NCBI GenBank assembly: GCA_945865705.1
Contig: CAMBEY010000196.1
Span: 1-5,716 of the forward strand
DNA length: 5,716 nt
DNA from: Candidatus Sulfopaludibacter sp. SbA3
GTDB lineage: Bacteria > Acidobacteriota > Terriglobia > 2-12-FULL-54-10
Reading direction: 5' to 3'
The notes under the pieces were generated by a model. It was given only the letters and a program-made list of their open reading frames with translations. It was not told where the DNA came from and did not search any database. Positions 1 to 5,405 of this stretch are shown here, piece after piece. Made by a program: the position numbers and the translations under genes. Positions within the stretch are counted from its first letter, which is position 1, and the number at the start of each line of letters is the position of its first letter.

Positions 1-171
1 GGCATCGTTAAAGAACTGCTGCAAGCGGAGATGGATTTGAATCAAGGGCGACTGCTTGAGCCTTCCCTGCTGTTGCCCGCGCTGAATAAGATTCGCACCA
101 ACAAGAATCTGGTCAACGTGGCGCACGACCGGGCCAATCAAATGATCGAGAAGATCAAGAACCCGATATAA
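1..171 (+). CDS. 3' end of an unidentified protein gene (partial)
   Basis: An open plus-strand frame enters from the left edge and ends at TAA (169-171), leaving 56 codons. The visible tail is mostly helical and charged, rich in Leu, Asn, Lys and Glu (it contains KELLQAEMDL and ends IEKIKNPI). It has no membrane segment, no Cys or His metal motif and no catalytic signature that I recognise. Codon choice (many CTG, AAG, ATC, GTC, CGC codons) resembles the housekeeping genes next to it, which supports real coding. It is convergent with mdh, 67 bp from the mdh stop, with a hairpin terminator between them. The start and most of the protein lie outside the window, so I assign no family. It could be the end of a helical-repeat or solute-binding protein, but nothing visible decides this. 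Confidence 0.6.
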   Translation, partial: GIVKELLQAEMDLNQGRLLEPSLLLPALNKIRTNKNLVNVAHDRANQMIEKIKNPI

Positions 172-181
172 CTGTCCGCCA

Positions 182-213
182 AAAAGATACGGCAGGCGAT
201 TGCTCGCCTGCCG
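182..213 (-). terminator. Rho-independent terminator of the icd-mdh unit
   Basis: There is a perfect 10-bp inverted repeat, CGGCAGGCGA (190-199) and TCGCCTGCCG (204-213), around a 4-nt loop. On the minus strand the stem is followed by TATCTTTTT (182-189), the usual U-tract, 26 nt after the mdh stop codon. On the plus strand no T-run follows the stem, so it should act mainly on mdh transcripts. It could still slow transcription from the convergent upstream gene. Confidence 0.8.
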
Positions 214-238
214 CATCGTACTGCCATTCAATTACCCG

Positions 239-1165
239 TTAGCACTTAATGACGTTGATCAGTTCGCGGACGGCCTCGGCGCTCTTCTTGAGCAATTCCG
301 TTTCATTCGGAGTCAGCTTCACTTCGTAGATTTTCTCGATGCCCTTTTCGCCCAGCTTACAAGGCACGCCAACGTAAAGGCCGTTGATCCCGTACTCGCC
401 TTCCAGATAAGCGGCGCACGGCAGAATCTTCTTCTTGTCTTTCAGAATCGCTTCCACCATCTCGAATACCGCCGCGGATGGCGCATAGAATGCGCTGCCG
501 GTCTTGAGGTATTTGACGATCTCGCCGCCGCCGCCGCGCGTGCGCTTCACGATGGCTTCCAACGTTGCCGCATCCATCAGATCGGTGAGCGGAATTCCTG
601 CGACACTCGAGTAGCTGACGACCGGAACCATCTCATCGCCATGGCCACCCAGAACAAAGCCCTGCACATTTTCCACCGACACATTCAGGGCTTCAGCGAT
701 AAAAGTACGGAAGCGCGCTGAGTCCAGCACCCCGGCCATGCCGATCACGCGATGCTTGGGAAACTTGCTGACGCGCAGCGCGGCCTGGCACATGGCATCG
801 AGAGGATTGGTAACCATCACCAGAATCGTGTTGGGAGAATATTCGATGATCTTCTCGGTGGTCGCCTTGATGACTTCGTAGTTCTTCATCAGCAGGTCGT
901 CGCGGCTCATGCCCGGCTGGCGCGGAAAGCCCGCCGTAACCACGACCACGTCGGAGTTGGCCGTTTCCTTGTAATCATTGGTCCCGGTAATGCGCGAATC
1001 GGAGCCGGTAATCGGCCCCGCCTGCAACATGTCCAGGGCCTTGCCCTGGGGAATTCCCTCCACAATATCGGTCATCACCACATCGCAGAGTTCGGCATGA
1101 GCCAAACGCAGCGCAGTGGTGGCGCCGACATTGCCCGAGCCGACTACGGTAACTTTCTTGCGCAT
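239..1165 (-). CDS. mdh: Malate dehydrogenase (NAD, LDH-like type)
   Basis: This cytosolic TCA-cycle enzyme interconverts (S)-malate and oxaloacetate with NAD. From the ATG at 1165 the product is 308 residues, the usual length of the LDH-like bacterial MDH group typified by the Chloroflexus enzyme. In order, it shows the Rossmann loop GSGNVG (9-14), Asp33 at the end of the second strand (the residue that favours NAD over NADP), and PRQPGMSR with substrate-binding Arg82 and Arg88. Arg82, where lactate dehydrogenases carry Gln, marks MDH. It also has TNPLDAM (119-125), Asp148 and Arg151 in VLDSARFR, and catalytic His175 in GGHGDEM. Two ATGs are adjacent (1168 and 1165). AGGAGG lies 2 nt from the first and 5 nt from the second, so I prefer 1165; the alternative only adds one Met. 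It lies 88 bp behind icd on the same strand and probably shares its transcript. Confidence 0.97.
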   Translation of the reverse strand: MRKKVTVVGSGNVGATTALRLAHAELCDVVMTDIVEGIPQGKALDMLQAGPITGSDSRITGTNDYKETANSDVVVVTAGFPRQPGMSRDDLLMKNYEVIKATTEKIIEYSPNTILVMVTNPLDAMCQAALRVSKFPKHRVIGMAGVLDSARFRTFIAEALNVSVENVQGFVLGGHGDEMVPVVSYSSVAGIPLTDLMDAATLEAIVKRTRGGGGEIVKYLKTGSAFYAPSAAVFEMVEAILKDKKKILPCAAYLEGEYGINGLYVGVPCKLGEKGIEKIYEVKLTPNETELLKKSAEAVRELINVIKC

Positions 1166-1170
1166 CATTT

Positions 1171-1176
1171 CCTCCT
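1171..1176 (-). promoter_or_regulatory. Shine-Dalgarno site of mdh
   Basis: The minus strand reads AGGAGG, a full match to the anti-SD core. It lies 2 nt before the ATG at 1168 and 5 nt before the ATG at 1165. The normal spacing is the second, so this site decides the start of mdh. Confidence 0.75.
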
Positions 1177-1216
1177 CGAAAATTCTATTATTCTAGTGTC
1201 ATTGCCTGCGGAAGTA

Positions 1217-1240
1217 CCTGCCGATCGCTTGACCGGCAGG
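1217..1240 (-). other. Hairpin in the icd-mdh spacer
   Basis: Inverted repeat CCTGCCG (1217-1223) and CGGCAGG (1234-1240) with a 10-nt loop, 13 nt after the icd stop. Neither strand has a T-run after it, so it is not a clear intrinsic terminator. It could stabilise the 3' end of an icd segment or attenuate expression within an icd-mdh operon; this role is inferred. The same CCTGCCG/CGGCAGG words form the stem of the terminator behind mdh. Confidence 0.4.
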
Positions 1241-1253
1241 ATTTCGCTAATAG

Positions 1254-2651
1254 CTACATGTTCTCGATGATGGCCGTTGCGAACTCGCTGGTCTTCAACT
1301 TGGTCGCGCCTTCCATCAGGCGATGCAGGTCATAAGTGACCTTCTTCTGCTGAATCGTCTTGGCGATGGCGCTCTCGATCATCGTGCTGACTTCCTTCCA
1401 GCCGATGAAATCAAACATCATGCAGCCGGAGAGCATCACGCTGGCCGGATTGATCACGTCCTTGTCCGCGTATTTCGGAGCCGTCCCGAGCGTCGCCTCG
1501 AAGAACGCGTACTCATCACCGATGTTCGCGCCGGGAGCCATGCCCAGTCCGCCTACCTGCGCCGCGCAAGCATCGGAAAGGTAATCGCCGTTTAGATTGG
1601 GGCAAGCCAGAATGTCGTATTCATCCGCGCGCGTAACCACCTGCTGGAAAATTGAATCGGCGATGCGGTCATTGATCATCAGCTTCTTCTTCCACTGCCC
1701 ATTCCCGTGAGTCGAGTAGATCATATCGAGAGTGGACTTTATTTCCGCGTACAGTTCCGTGCGGAATGCCTCGGGCGCGAAACCGAGCCCCGGCTCAATC
1801 ATTGCTGCGTTTTGCTCGACAGTCAGGTTCGGATTCTTGTCCTTGTTATCGATGATCCAGCTCTCGCGCTCACTGACCGTGGTCGCGCGGAACTCTTCCT
1901 TCGCCAACTCATATCCCCAGTCGCGGAAGGCGCCTTCCGTGAACTTCATGATGTTACCTTTATGCACCAGCGTCACAACGCGGCGGTTGTGCTCCAACGC
2001 AAATTTGATCGCGCGGCGAATCAGGTTCTTGCTGCCGAACGGAGACATTGGCTTGATGCCGACGCCTGAGTCGAGGCGAATCTTCTTGCCCATTTCGTTG
2101 TTCAGGAAGTTGATCACCCTGGCCGCATCCGGCGTGCCCGATTGCCACTCAATGCCCGAGTAAACATCCTCGGTGTTCTCACGGAAGATCACAATGTTCA
2201 TCCGCTCCGGATACTTCACGGGCGAGGGTACGCCTGCGACAAACTTTACCGGGCGCACACAGGCATAGAGATTGAGCAGGTGGCGCAGGCCAACGTTCAA
2301 GCTGCGGATGCCGCCGCCCACCGGCGTCGTCAGCGGTCCCTTGATGCCCACGCGAAATGCCTTGATGGCCTCCACTGTCTCCGGCGCGAGCCACTCGTTA
2401 AATTTCGCCTTCGACTTTTCTCCGGCGAAGACTTCGTACCAGCCCACTTCGCGCTTGCCGTTCGATGACTTCTTCACCGCCGCGTCAAACACGCGCTGCG
2501 AAGCCTTCCAGATATCGCGCCCGATCCCGTCGCCCTCCACATAGGTGAGAACTGGACGATCCGGCACAATGAACTTGCCGTCTTTGAGATCGATCGCCGT
2601 AAAGTTCTTGGGGATCGGATTCCCGTTGTAAGAATCCTTGATGAGTGTCAT
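1254..2651 (-). CDS. icd: Isocitrate dehydrogenase (NADP), long form
   Basis: It oxidatively decarboxylates isocitrate to 2-oxoglutarate, making NADPH and CO2, in the cytosolic TCA cycle. The 465 residues match bacterial homodimeric NADP-IDH along their length, ending in the classic SEFATAIIENM. Visible landmarks are GDGIG (40-44), GPLTTPVGGG (105-114), RSLNVGLR (116-123) with Ser117 at the place of the E. coli phosphorylated Ser113, FRENTED in the substrate loop, and NLNGDYLSD with metal ligands Asp356 and Asp360. The NADP-specificity residues Lys393, Tyr394, Tyr440 and Arg444 (E. coli Lys344, Tyr345, Tyr391, Arg395) are kept. It is about 49 residues longer than the E. coli enzyme, mainly through an insert after KEEFRATTV, as in cyanobacterial IDHs. 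One oddity is Leu388, where E. coli has a cofactor-contacting His (HGTAPKY). The ATG is supported by AGGGAG 9 nt upstream. It is the first gene of the icd-mdh pair. Confidence 0.97.
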   Translation of the reverse strand: MTLIKDSYNGNPIPKNFTAIDLKDGKFIVPDRPVLTYVEGDGIGRDIWKASQRVFDAAVKKSSNGKREVGWYEVFAGEKSKAKFNEWLAPETVEAIKAFRVGIKGPLTTPVGGGIRSLNVGLRHLLNLYACVRPVKFVAGVPSPVKYPERMNIVIFRENTEDVYSGIEWQSGTPDAARVINFLNNEMGKKIRLDSGVGIKPMSPFGSKNLIRRAIKFALEHNRRVVTLVHKGNIMKFTEGAFRDWGYELAKEEFRATTVSERESWIIDNKDKNPNLTVEQNAAMIEPGLGFAPEAFRTELYAEIKSTLDMIYSTHGNGQWKKKLMINDRIADSIFQQVVTRADEYDILACPNLNGDYLSDACAAQVGGLGMAPGANIGDEYAFFEATLGTAPKYADKDVINPASVMLSGCMMFDFIGWKEVSTMIESAIAKTIQQKKVTYDLHRLMEGATKLKTSEFATAIIENM

Positions 2652-2832
2652 CGGTCTACTCTCCCTGAGGCAAATGTGCCGCTGAAGTGATTTGAATTTT
2701 GCTGTGCCTTAAGTCTGTCCGAAGGACCGCAAGAGGTGCGGAAGCGGCAACCAAACACAACTCTCAAACGTACACCGATTTTGCGGCTAATGCAAAAATA
2801 ATTTGCGGCGGACGTAATTAACCACTAACCTG
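2652..2832. promoter_or_regulatory. Divergent intergenic region icd / membrane protein
   Basis: This 181 bp gap must hold the promoters of two divergent genes. Near the plus-strand gene is a direct repeat of TTTGCGGC (2780-2787 and 2802-2809) spaced 22 bp start to start, about two helical turns, in an AT-rich stretch. On the minus strand TTGCAT (2789-2794) followed 17 bp later by TACGTT is a weak candidate -35/-10 pair for icd. Two small hairpins lie in 2717-2741 (GTCC-GAA-GGAC and CCGCA-AGAGG-TGCGG). They fall in the predicted icd leader, which would then be long, about 110 nt. None of these sites is strong enough to call alone. Confidence 0.3.
2661..2666 (-). promoter_or_regulatory. Shine-Dalgarno site of icd
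   Basis: The minus strand reads AGGGAG, with the overlapping word GGAGAG, 7-9 nt before the icd ATG at 2651. It supports the chosen start; no in-frame alternative upstream competes. Confidence 0.6.
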
Positions 2833-3357
2833 ATGCATATGCGAATCACGGCGAGTCTACTTCTGGGAGCGTGGCTGGCGGGCACCGCGGTGGTCGCCTG
2901 GGTGGCCGCCGAAAATTTCTTCATGATCGACCGCATGCTCGACACCCCTGTAAACACTGCGTTTGCCGCTGCCGTGGACAAGCTCCCGCACGGCGAAGCG
3001 CGCATGACGCTGCGCTATCTATCGTCGGAACTCAACCGCTACTACTTCTCCGCCTGGGGATGGATCGGGACGGGACTGGGATTCGCGCTGCTGGCGCTGG
3101 CGACGAAACTGGGTGGGAGAAAATTGCAGATCGGCCTCGGCATCATGACCGCCATCTCGGCGTTGATGGTCTTGTATCTGACGCCCCAGATTGTCGACGT
3201 GGGCCGCGAGCTGGACTATGTGCTGCCCACGGCGGCCAACGCCGCACGCGCCCCCTTCGGACGTCTCCACGGCATCTACTCATCGCTCGAACTGCTCAAA
3301 CTCACGATTGGTTTGTGGATGTCAGTTGTCCTCGTTCGCGGCGGCAAACAACCCTGA
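2833..3357 (+). CDS. Small four-helix integral membrane protein, unknown function
   Basis: The 174-residue protein has four likely membrane segments: 5-26, 73-91, 97-117 and 150-169. Between the first and second is a polar stretch of about 45 residues (MIDRMLDTPVN through RYLSSELNRYYF). Before the last helix is a conserved-looking motif, FGRLHGIYS (142-150). This layout, with the RLHG-type sequence before the final helix, resembles DUF4149/TMEM205-like proteins; that is family resemblance from memory, not a demonstrated match. The first helix could also act as a signal anchor. The start is uncertain: ATG at 2833 and ATG at 2839 are both in frame, and neither has a clear Shine-Dalgarno site. 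It is divergent from icd and stands alone. A frameshifted fragment of a related gene's 3' end follows at 3714-3850, so this family was once present twice here. Confidence 0.85.
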   Translation: MHMRITASLLLGAWLAGTAVVAWVAAENFFMIDRMLDTPVNTAFAAAVDKLPHGEARMTLRYLSSELNRYYFSAWGWIGTGLGFALLALATKLGGRKLQIGLGIMTAISALMVLYLTPQIVDVGRELDYVLPTAANAARAPFGRLHGIYSSLELLKLTIGLWMSVVLVRGGKQP

Positions 3358-3387
3358 CTCGCCTGCCCCAACGCGAGTTATTCCGGC

Positions 3388-3459
3388 CTGCCAAATTGAC
3401 CAAATAATCCACTCTGACCAAAGTGCAAACGTTCACGGTTTTGACCAACCTGACCACAT
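3388..3459. repeat. Degenerate 9-nt tandem repeat, first block
   Basis: Read in 9-mers from 3388, the DNA runs through variants of TGACCAAAT: CTGCCAAAT, TGACCAAAT, AATCCACTC, TGACCAAAG, two poor units, TGACCAACC, TGACCACAT. Exact TGACCA words start at 3397, 3415, 3442 and 3451, so their spacings (18, 27, 9) are all multiples of nine. Frames through it hit stops or give low-complexity peptides, so I read it as non-coding, probably a decayed minisatellite. Function is unknown. Confidence 0.55.
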
Positions 3460-3506
3460 ATGAGCAGCACTGCGCTACGCGCCGGGAGCAAAACTCCGCG
3501 CGACGC

Positions 3507-3540
3507 GGCGACAACTTCACGGAGGCGACAACTTCGCGGA
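3507..3540. repeat. 17-bp tandem duplication
   Basis: GGCGACAACTTCACGGA (3507-3523) is followed at once by GGCGACAACTTCGCGGA (3524-3540), 16 of 17 bases identical. It lies between the two 9-nt-periodic blocks, and its GCGACAACT words resemble their units. It is probably a recent slippage product inside the same repetitive spacer. Confidence 0.8.
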
Positions 3541-3542
3541 AT

Positions 3543-3578
3543 TGTCCAACCTCACCACAGCGACCAAATTATCCAAAT
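3543..3578. repeat. Degenerate 9-nt tandem repeat, second block
   Basis: Four consecutive 9-mers, TGTCCAACC, TCACCACAG, CGACCAAAT and TATCCAAAT, again vary on TGACCAAAT and continue the pattern of 3388-3459 in a shifted phase. The rest of the gene-free stretch to 3713 (3579-3713) shows no gene, hairpin or repeat that I can support. Confidence 0.5.
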
Positions 3579-3713
3579 AAATACTGTCAATTTTGGAAAC
3601 TTTTCGCGCGGTACGAACTCATGCGGATATGGTCTGCTTGCGGAAATGGTTTAGCAGATGCGTCATTACATTTTTGGCTGGCGCGGGGTTTTGGAAATAA
3701 GGGGGAAAAGTCT

Positions 3714-3850
3714 CACGGCGGTCCACACCGCGCTGCGCGCCCTTCGGACGTCTCCACGGAATCTACTCCGCGCTCAAACTACTCAAGCTGGCCATCGGCC
3801 TATGGATGTGCGTCGCGTTGATCCGCGGTGGCTCCAAGCAGGCTTCCTGA
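3714..3850 (+). pseudogene. 3' fragment of a second copy of the four-helix membrane protein gene
   Basis: From TTC at 3743 to TGA at 3848-3850 the frame reads FGRLHGIYSALKLLKLAIGL followed by WMCVALIRGGSKQAS. It matches the C-terminus of the intact gene at 2833-3357 (FGRLHGIYSSLELLKLTIGL, then WMSVVLVRGGKQP), with about 26 of 33 residues identical. The DNA word CCCTTCGGACGTCTCCACGG is shared exactly (3253-3272 and 3740-3759). Similarity continues upstream to about 3714 (CACGGCGG), but there it is in another frame (LTAVHTALRA). Relative to the intact copy, 2 nt are missing just before 3743. The frame in use is closed by TAA at 3698-3700 and has no start codon. The rest of the gene is absent, so it cannot make a four-helix protein. 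Most third-position differences are silent or conservative, so the copy diverged under selection before it broke, or came from a related genome. Confidence 0.85.
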
Positions 3851-3889
3851 CGTTCAAATTGTTCTTCGTGGAAATTTCGACTTGCCAAT

Positions 3890-4147
3890 TTAGGAATTCG
3901 GCTTGTGTCCGGCTTTGGTGGCCAGTTCATCAATCCAGCGCTCATGCCGGTTCAGTTGGTTTCCCAGCATGACAGTTTCCTGCATATAGGCATCGGCCTT
4001 CACGGCGTAGGCATCAATCGCAGTCAATAGGTCATCCAACTTCTGATCAAGCTCACTCCGCATGGCATGGAGGTCATCCTTGGTGGCAACCTCAGCCCGC
4101 GTCGCAAACACGTCCAGCAATTTCTGAATATCTTTGTCGTCCAACAT
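3890..4147 (-). CDS. Small coiled-coil protein, unknown function
   Basis: An 85-residue, highly charged, soluble protein with no Cys. Residues 18-78 form a probable coiled coil with hydrophobics spaced 3-4 apart (EVATKDDLHAMRSELDQKL, then LLTAIDAYAV and NQLNRHERWIDELATKAG). The ATKDDL start of the coil and the closing RHERWIDELATKAG pattern resemble short hypothetical proteins often seen in environmental genomes as stand-alone oligomerising helices. I know no function. The ATG at 4147 has no Shine-Dalgarno site, but TATAAT ends 8 nt upstream, so the message is probably leaderless. A later in-frame ATG (Met29) is possible but would cut into the coil. It is convergent with the pseudogene fragment at 3714-3850 and lies beyond a repeat element from the abi gene. 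A phasin-like or phage-derived structural role cannot be excluded. Confidence 0.75.
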   Translation of the reverse strand: MLDDKDIQKLLDVFATRAEVATKDDLHAMRSELDQKLDDLLTAIDAYAVKADAYMQETVMLGNQLNRHERWIDELATKAGHKPNS

Positions 4148-4155
4148 AGGATCGG

Positions 4156-4183
4156 ATTATACAACACCGTTCAATTGAAGCAA
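4156..4183 (-). promoter_or_regulatory. Promoter of the coiled-coil gene (probably leaderless)
   Basis: On the minus strand TTGCTT (4178-4183), a 16-nt spacer and a perfect TATAAT (4156-4161) precede the ATG at 4147. Only 8 nt separate the -10 box from the ATG, so transcription should begin at or within a base or two of the start codon. That agrees with the missing ribosome binding site. The -35 match is weak (TTG only). Confidence 0.6.
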
Positions 4184-4203
4184 GAACCTTCTTCTAACTA
4201 AAC

Positions 4204-4364
4204 GGGAACAGGCTCCTGATCTGCGCGATTTATTCCTCGTTGCTGCACCAATTTGGTTTTCCCTGGATCGACCGGCGCGGCATACCGTGTCAGCATACCG
4301 CTGATTCAGGCTCACGCCTTAAAAATAAATCGCGCAGTTCAGGCTGTCCACTTATTCTGTCCCC
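4204..4364. repeat. REPIN/MITE-like element with inverted arms
   Basis: Two arms face each other: CTGATCTGCGCGATTTATT (4216-4234) and, on the opposite strand, CTGAACTGCGCGATTTATT (4324-4342), 18 of 19 identical. Both continue outwards into related sequence: GGGAACAGGCTC from 4204 on the left, and GGACAGCCTG then GGGGACAG (complement, to 4364) on the right. The 89-bp core has a direct repeat GCATACCG (4280-4287, 4293-4300). No protein is encoded, so it would move or spread only with outside help. The arms belong to the same family as the copies at 5222 and 5639. Confidence 0.75.
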
Positions 4365-4385
4365 TCATGCGGTTTCTAGCATTTC

Positions 4386-5186
4386 TCAAAAAGGAATGTC
4401 CGGATCGTCCAGCTCGTTGCGCTGTGCTTCGACAGCGTCATAAGCCTTCTCAATTACTTCCAGGAAACGAACAAGGCTGGTAATGTTGCTCGCAACCAGA
4501 TACGCTTCGGCATTTCCTAGTAATGAATTTGCATGAGCCAGGCTGTGCTCATTTCGCACCTCGTTAAAGGGTTCGAGCAAAGATATAGACGTTTTCAGAA
4601 TAGTCTCAGCCATGCGCGACTTGATGAACTCTTCCTTCTTCAATTTCTTGACATATTCTCCAGCCATGCTGTGAAGGGGTTTATTGCGATCAAACTTAAT
4701 GTAATGCTTTTCACAAAGCGTTCGCAGATACCACGTCATGAAAGTGTGCAAACGATCTAGTCCATTCTGAGGGTCGCCTTTTTCAATGTACTCCCGGGCA
4801 GACTTGGCTACGGCTTCGAAATTCCTGTCATTCGCGTTCGCCTTGATCGCATCAAGATCTTGGACTGGAGTGCTCTGTAAAAGTCGGTGTATTATCTTAC
4901 GGGCTTGAAGATAATCTGGTTCTGTACTACTAGAAGAGTAGTGGTTGTCGAGCATAGCATTTAGGAGCTTGCCCACTATATTATCAGATTCTTCCTTCCA
5001 GAAGCCGCGTAGGCGATTGGCTTTCGATGTTCCGGTTTTCTGGTAGAGCGGATTTGCGAAGTCCATTCCAACTGCATCGTAAACAAATTCATGTATCGTG
5101 CGGTCAGAGAAAGTTAGGACGTATCCGCTAGACATCTGAAGAACCTTTTCCAAAGTTCGTTTTTCCCCATATGTTAGAGATGACAT
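4386..5186 (-). CDS. Abortive infection family protein (Abi C-terminal, HEPN-like)
   Basis: The 266-residue soluble protein is probably a phage-defence effector that cleaves RNA on infection; this role is inferred from family. The N-terminal part (about 1-85, with GYVLTFSDRTIHEF and GTSKANRLRGFW) resembles N-terminal domains of abortive-infection proteins. A linker of roughly 50 residues follows, including a Ser run SSSS. The C-terminal part (about 140-255) resembles the Abi C-terminus domain: LDRLHTFMTWYLRTLCEKH, then RNEHSLAH (211-218), then a helical tail. R211, polar N212 and H218 fit the HEPN RNase signature RX4-6H. The tail is acidic (DDPDIPF). Base composition is visibly AT-richer than icd and mdh, which suggests acquisition. 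No Shine-Dalgarno site precedes ATG 5186; a TAAAAT box 7 nt upstream suggests a leaderless mRNA. Repeats of one family lie on both sides. No partner gene overlaps it. Confidence 0.85.
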   Translation of the reverse strand: MSSLTYGEKRTLEKVLQMSSGYVLTFSDRTIHEFVYDAVGMDFANPLYQKTGTSKANRLRGFWKEESDNIVGKLLNAMLDNHYSSSSTEPDYLQARKIIHRLLQSTPVQDLDAIKANANDRNFEAVAKSAREYIEKGDPQNGLDRLHTFMTWYLRTLCEKHYIKFDRNKPLHSMAGEYVKKLKKEEFIKSRMAETILKTSISLLEPFNEVRNEHSLAHANSLLGNAEAYLVASNITSLVRFLEVIEKAYDAVEAQRNELDDPDIPF

Positions 5187-5188
5187 GT

Positions 5189-5202
5189 AGCTAATTTTAG
5201 CT
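5189..5202 (-). promoter_or_regulatory. -10 box and palindromic candidate operator of the abi gene
   Basis: AGCTAA-TT-TTAGCT is a perfect 6-bp inverted repeat, extendable by GT/AC with one bulged base. On the minus strand it contains TAAAAT (5194-5199), a 5/6 match to the -10 consensus, 7 nt from the ATG. No good -35 is seen: the expected place (about 5216-5222) is an A-run at the edge of the repeat copy. A regulator bound here would block the promoter; which protein might bind is unknown. Confidence 0.45.
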
Positions 5203-5221
5203 TACCTGGAATAAAATAAAA

Positions 5222-5305
5222 GGGGACAGCCTGACCTGCGCGATTTTTCTCCGTCTATTCAGAACAACTCCGCCTGGAAAACCGGGGACAGACGGGACGT
5301 TCCCC
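5222..5305. repeat. Interspersed REP-type repeat, copy A
   Basis: It begins GGGGACAGCCTGACCTGCGC, has GGGGACAG again at 5284-5291, and closes with a small hairpin, GGGA-CGT-TCCC (5294-5304). Its first 78 bp (5222-5299) match 5639-5716 at 75 positions. It shares CTGCGCGATTT (5236-5246) with both arms of the element at 4204-4364. Repeats with GGGGACAG ends and short palindromes are typical of sequences spread by REP-associated Y1 (RAYT) transposases; that link is inference, since no transposase is present. Confidence 0.85.
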
Positions 5306-5405
5306 AATCGTGAGAGTATTCCTAAGCAATATCCAAATAATTACCGGGATGGCAATTGCTGCACTTTGAGGCCGTAGGCACGCGCGGCGGCCACGTGGGA
5401 CGGTA

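Noticed and set aside
1217..1240. An intrinsic terminator between icd and mdh
   Set aside because: The stem is short (7 bp), the loop is 10 nt and no T-run follows on either strand, so I list it only as a hairpin.
200..1270. Long plus-strand open frames opposite mdh (200-721 and 752-1270)
   Set aside because: They are antisense to a clearly conserved enzyme. His- and Arg-rich translations without motifs are typical of shadows of GC-rich genes.
3358..3377. A terminator behind the membrane protein gene (CTCGC ... GCGAG)
   Set aside because: A 5-bp stem with a 10-nt loop followed only by TTATTCC is too weak to call.
3388..3578. A CRISPR array or riboswitch in the repetitive spacer
   Set aside because: The units are 9-17 nt, without 23-37 nt repeats or unique spacers, and no conserved aptamer pattern or stem set is visible.
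3423..3821. A 132-codon plus-strand open frame across the repetitive spacer
   Set aside because: It runs through the 9-nt repeats and then through the membrane-protein fragment in the wrong frame. Its composition is erratic and it has no Shine-Dalgarno site. The real homology lies in other frames.
3658..3972. A 104-codon plus-strand open frame
   Set aside because: Only about ten codons (LTAVHTALRA) correspond to the broken gene copy. After the frameshift it reads the fragment out of frame and then runs into the antisense of the coiled-coil gene.
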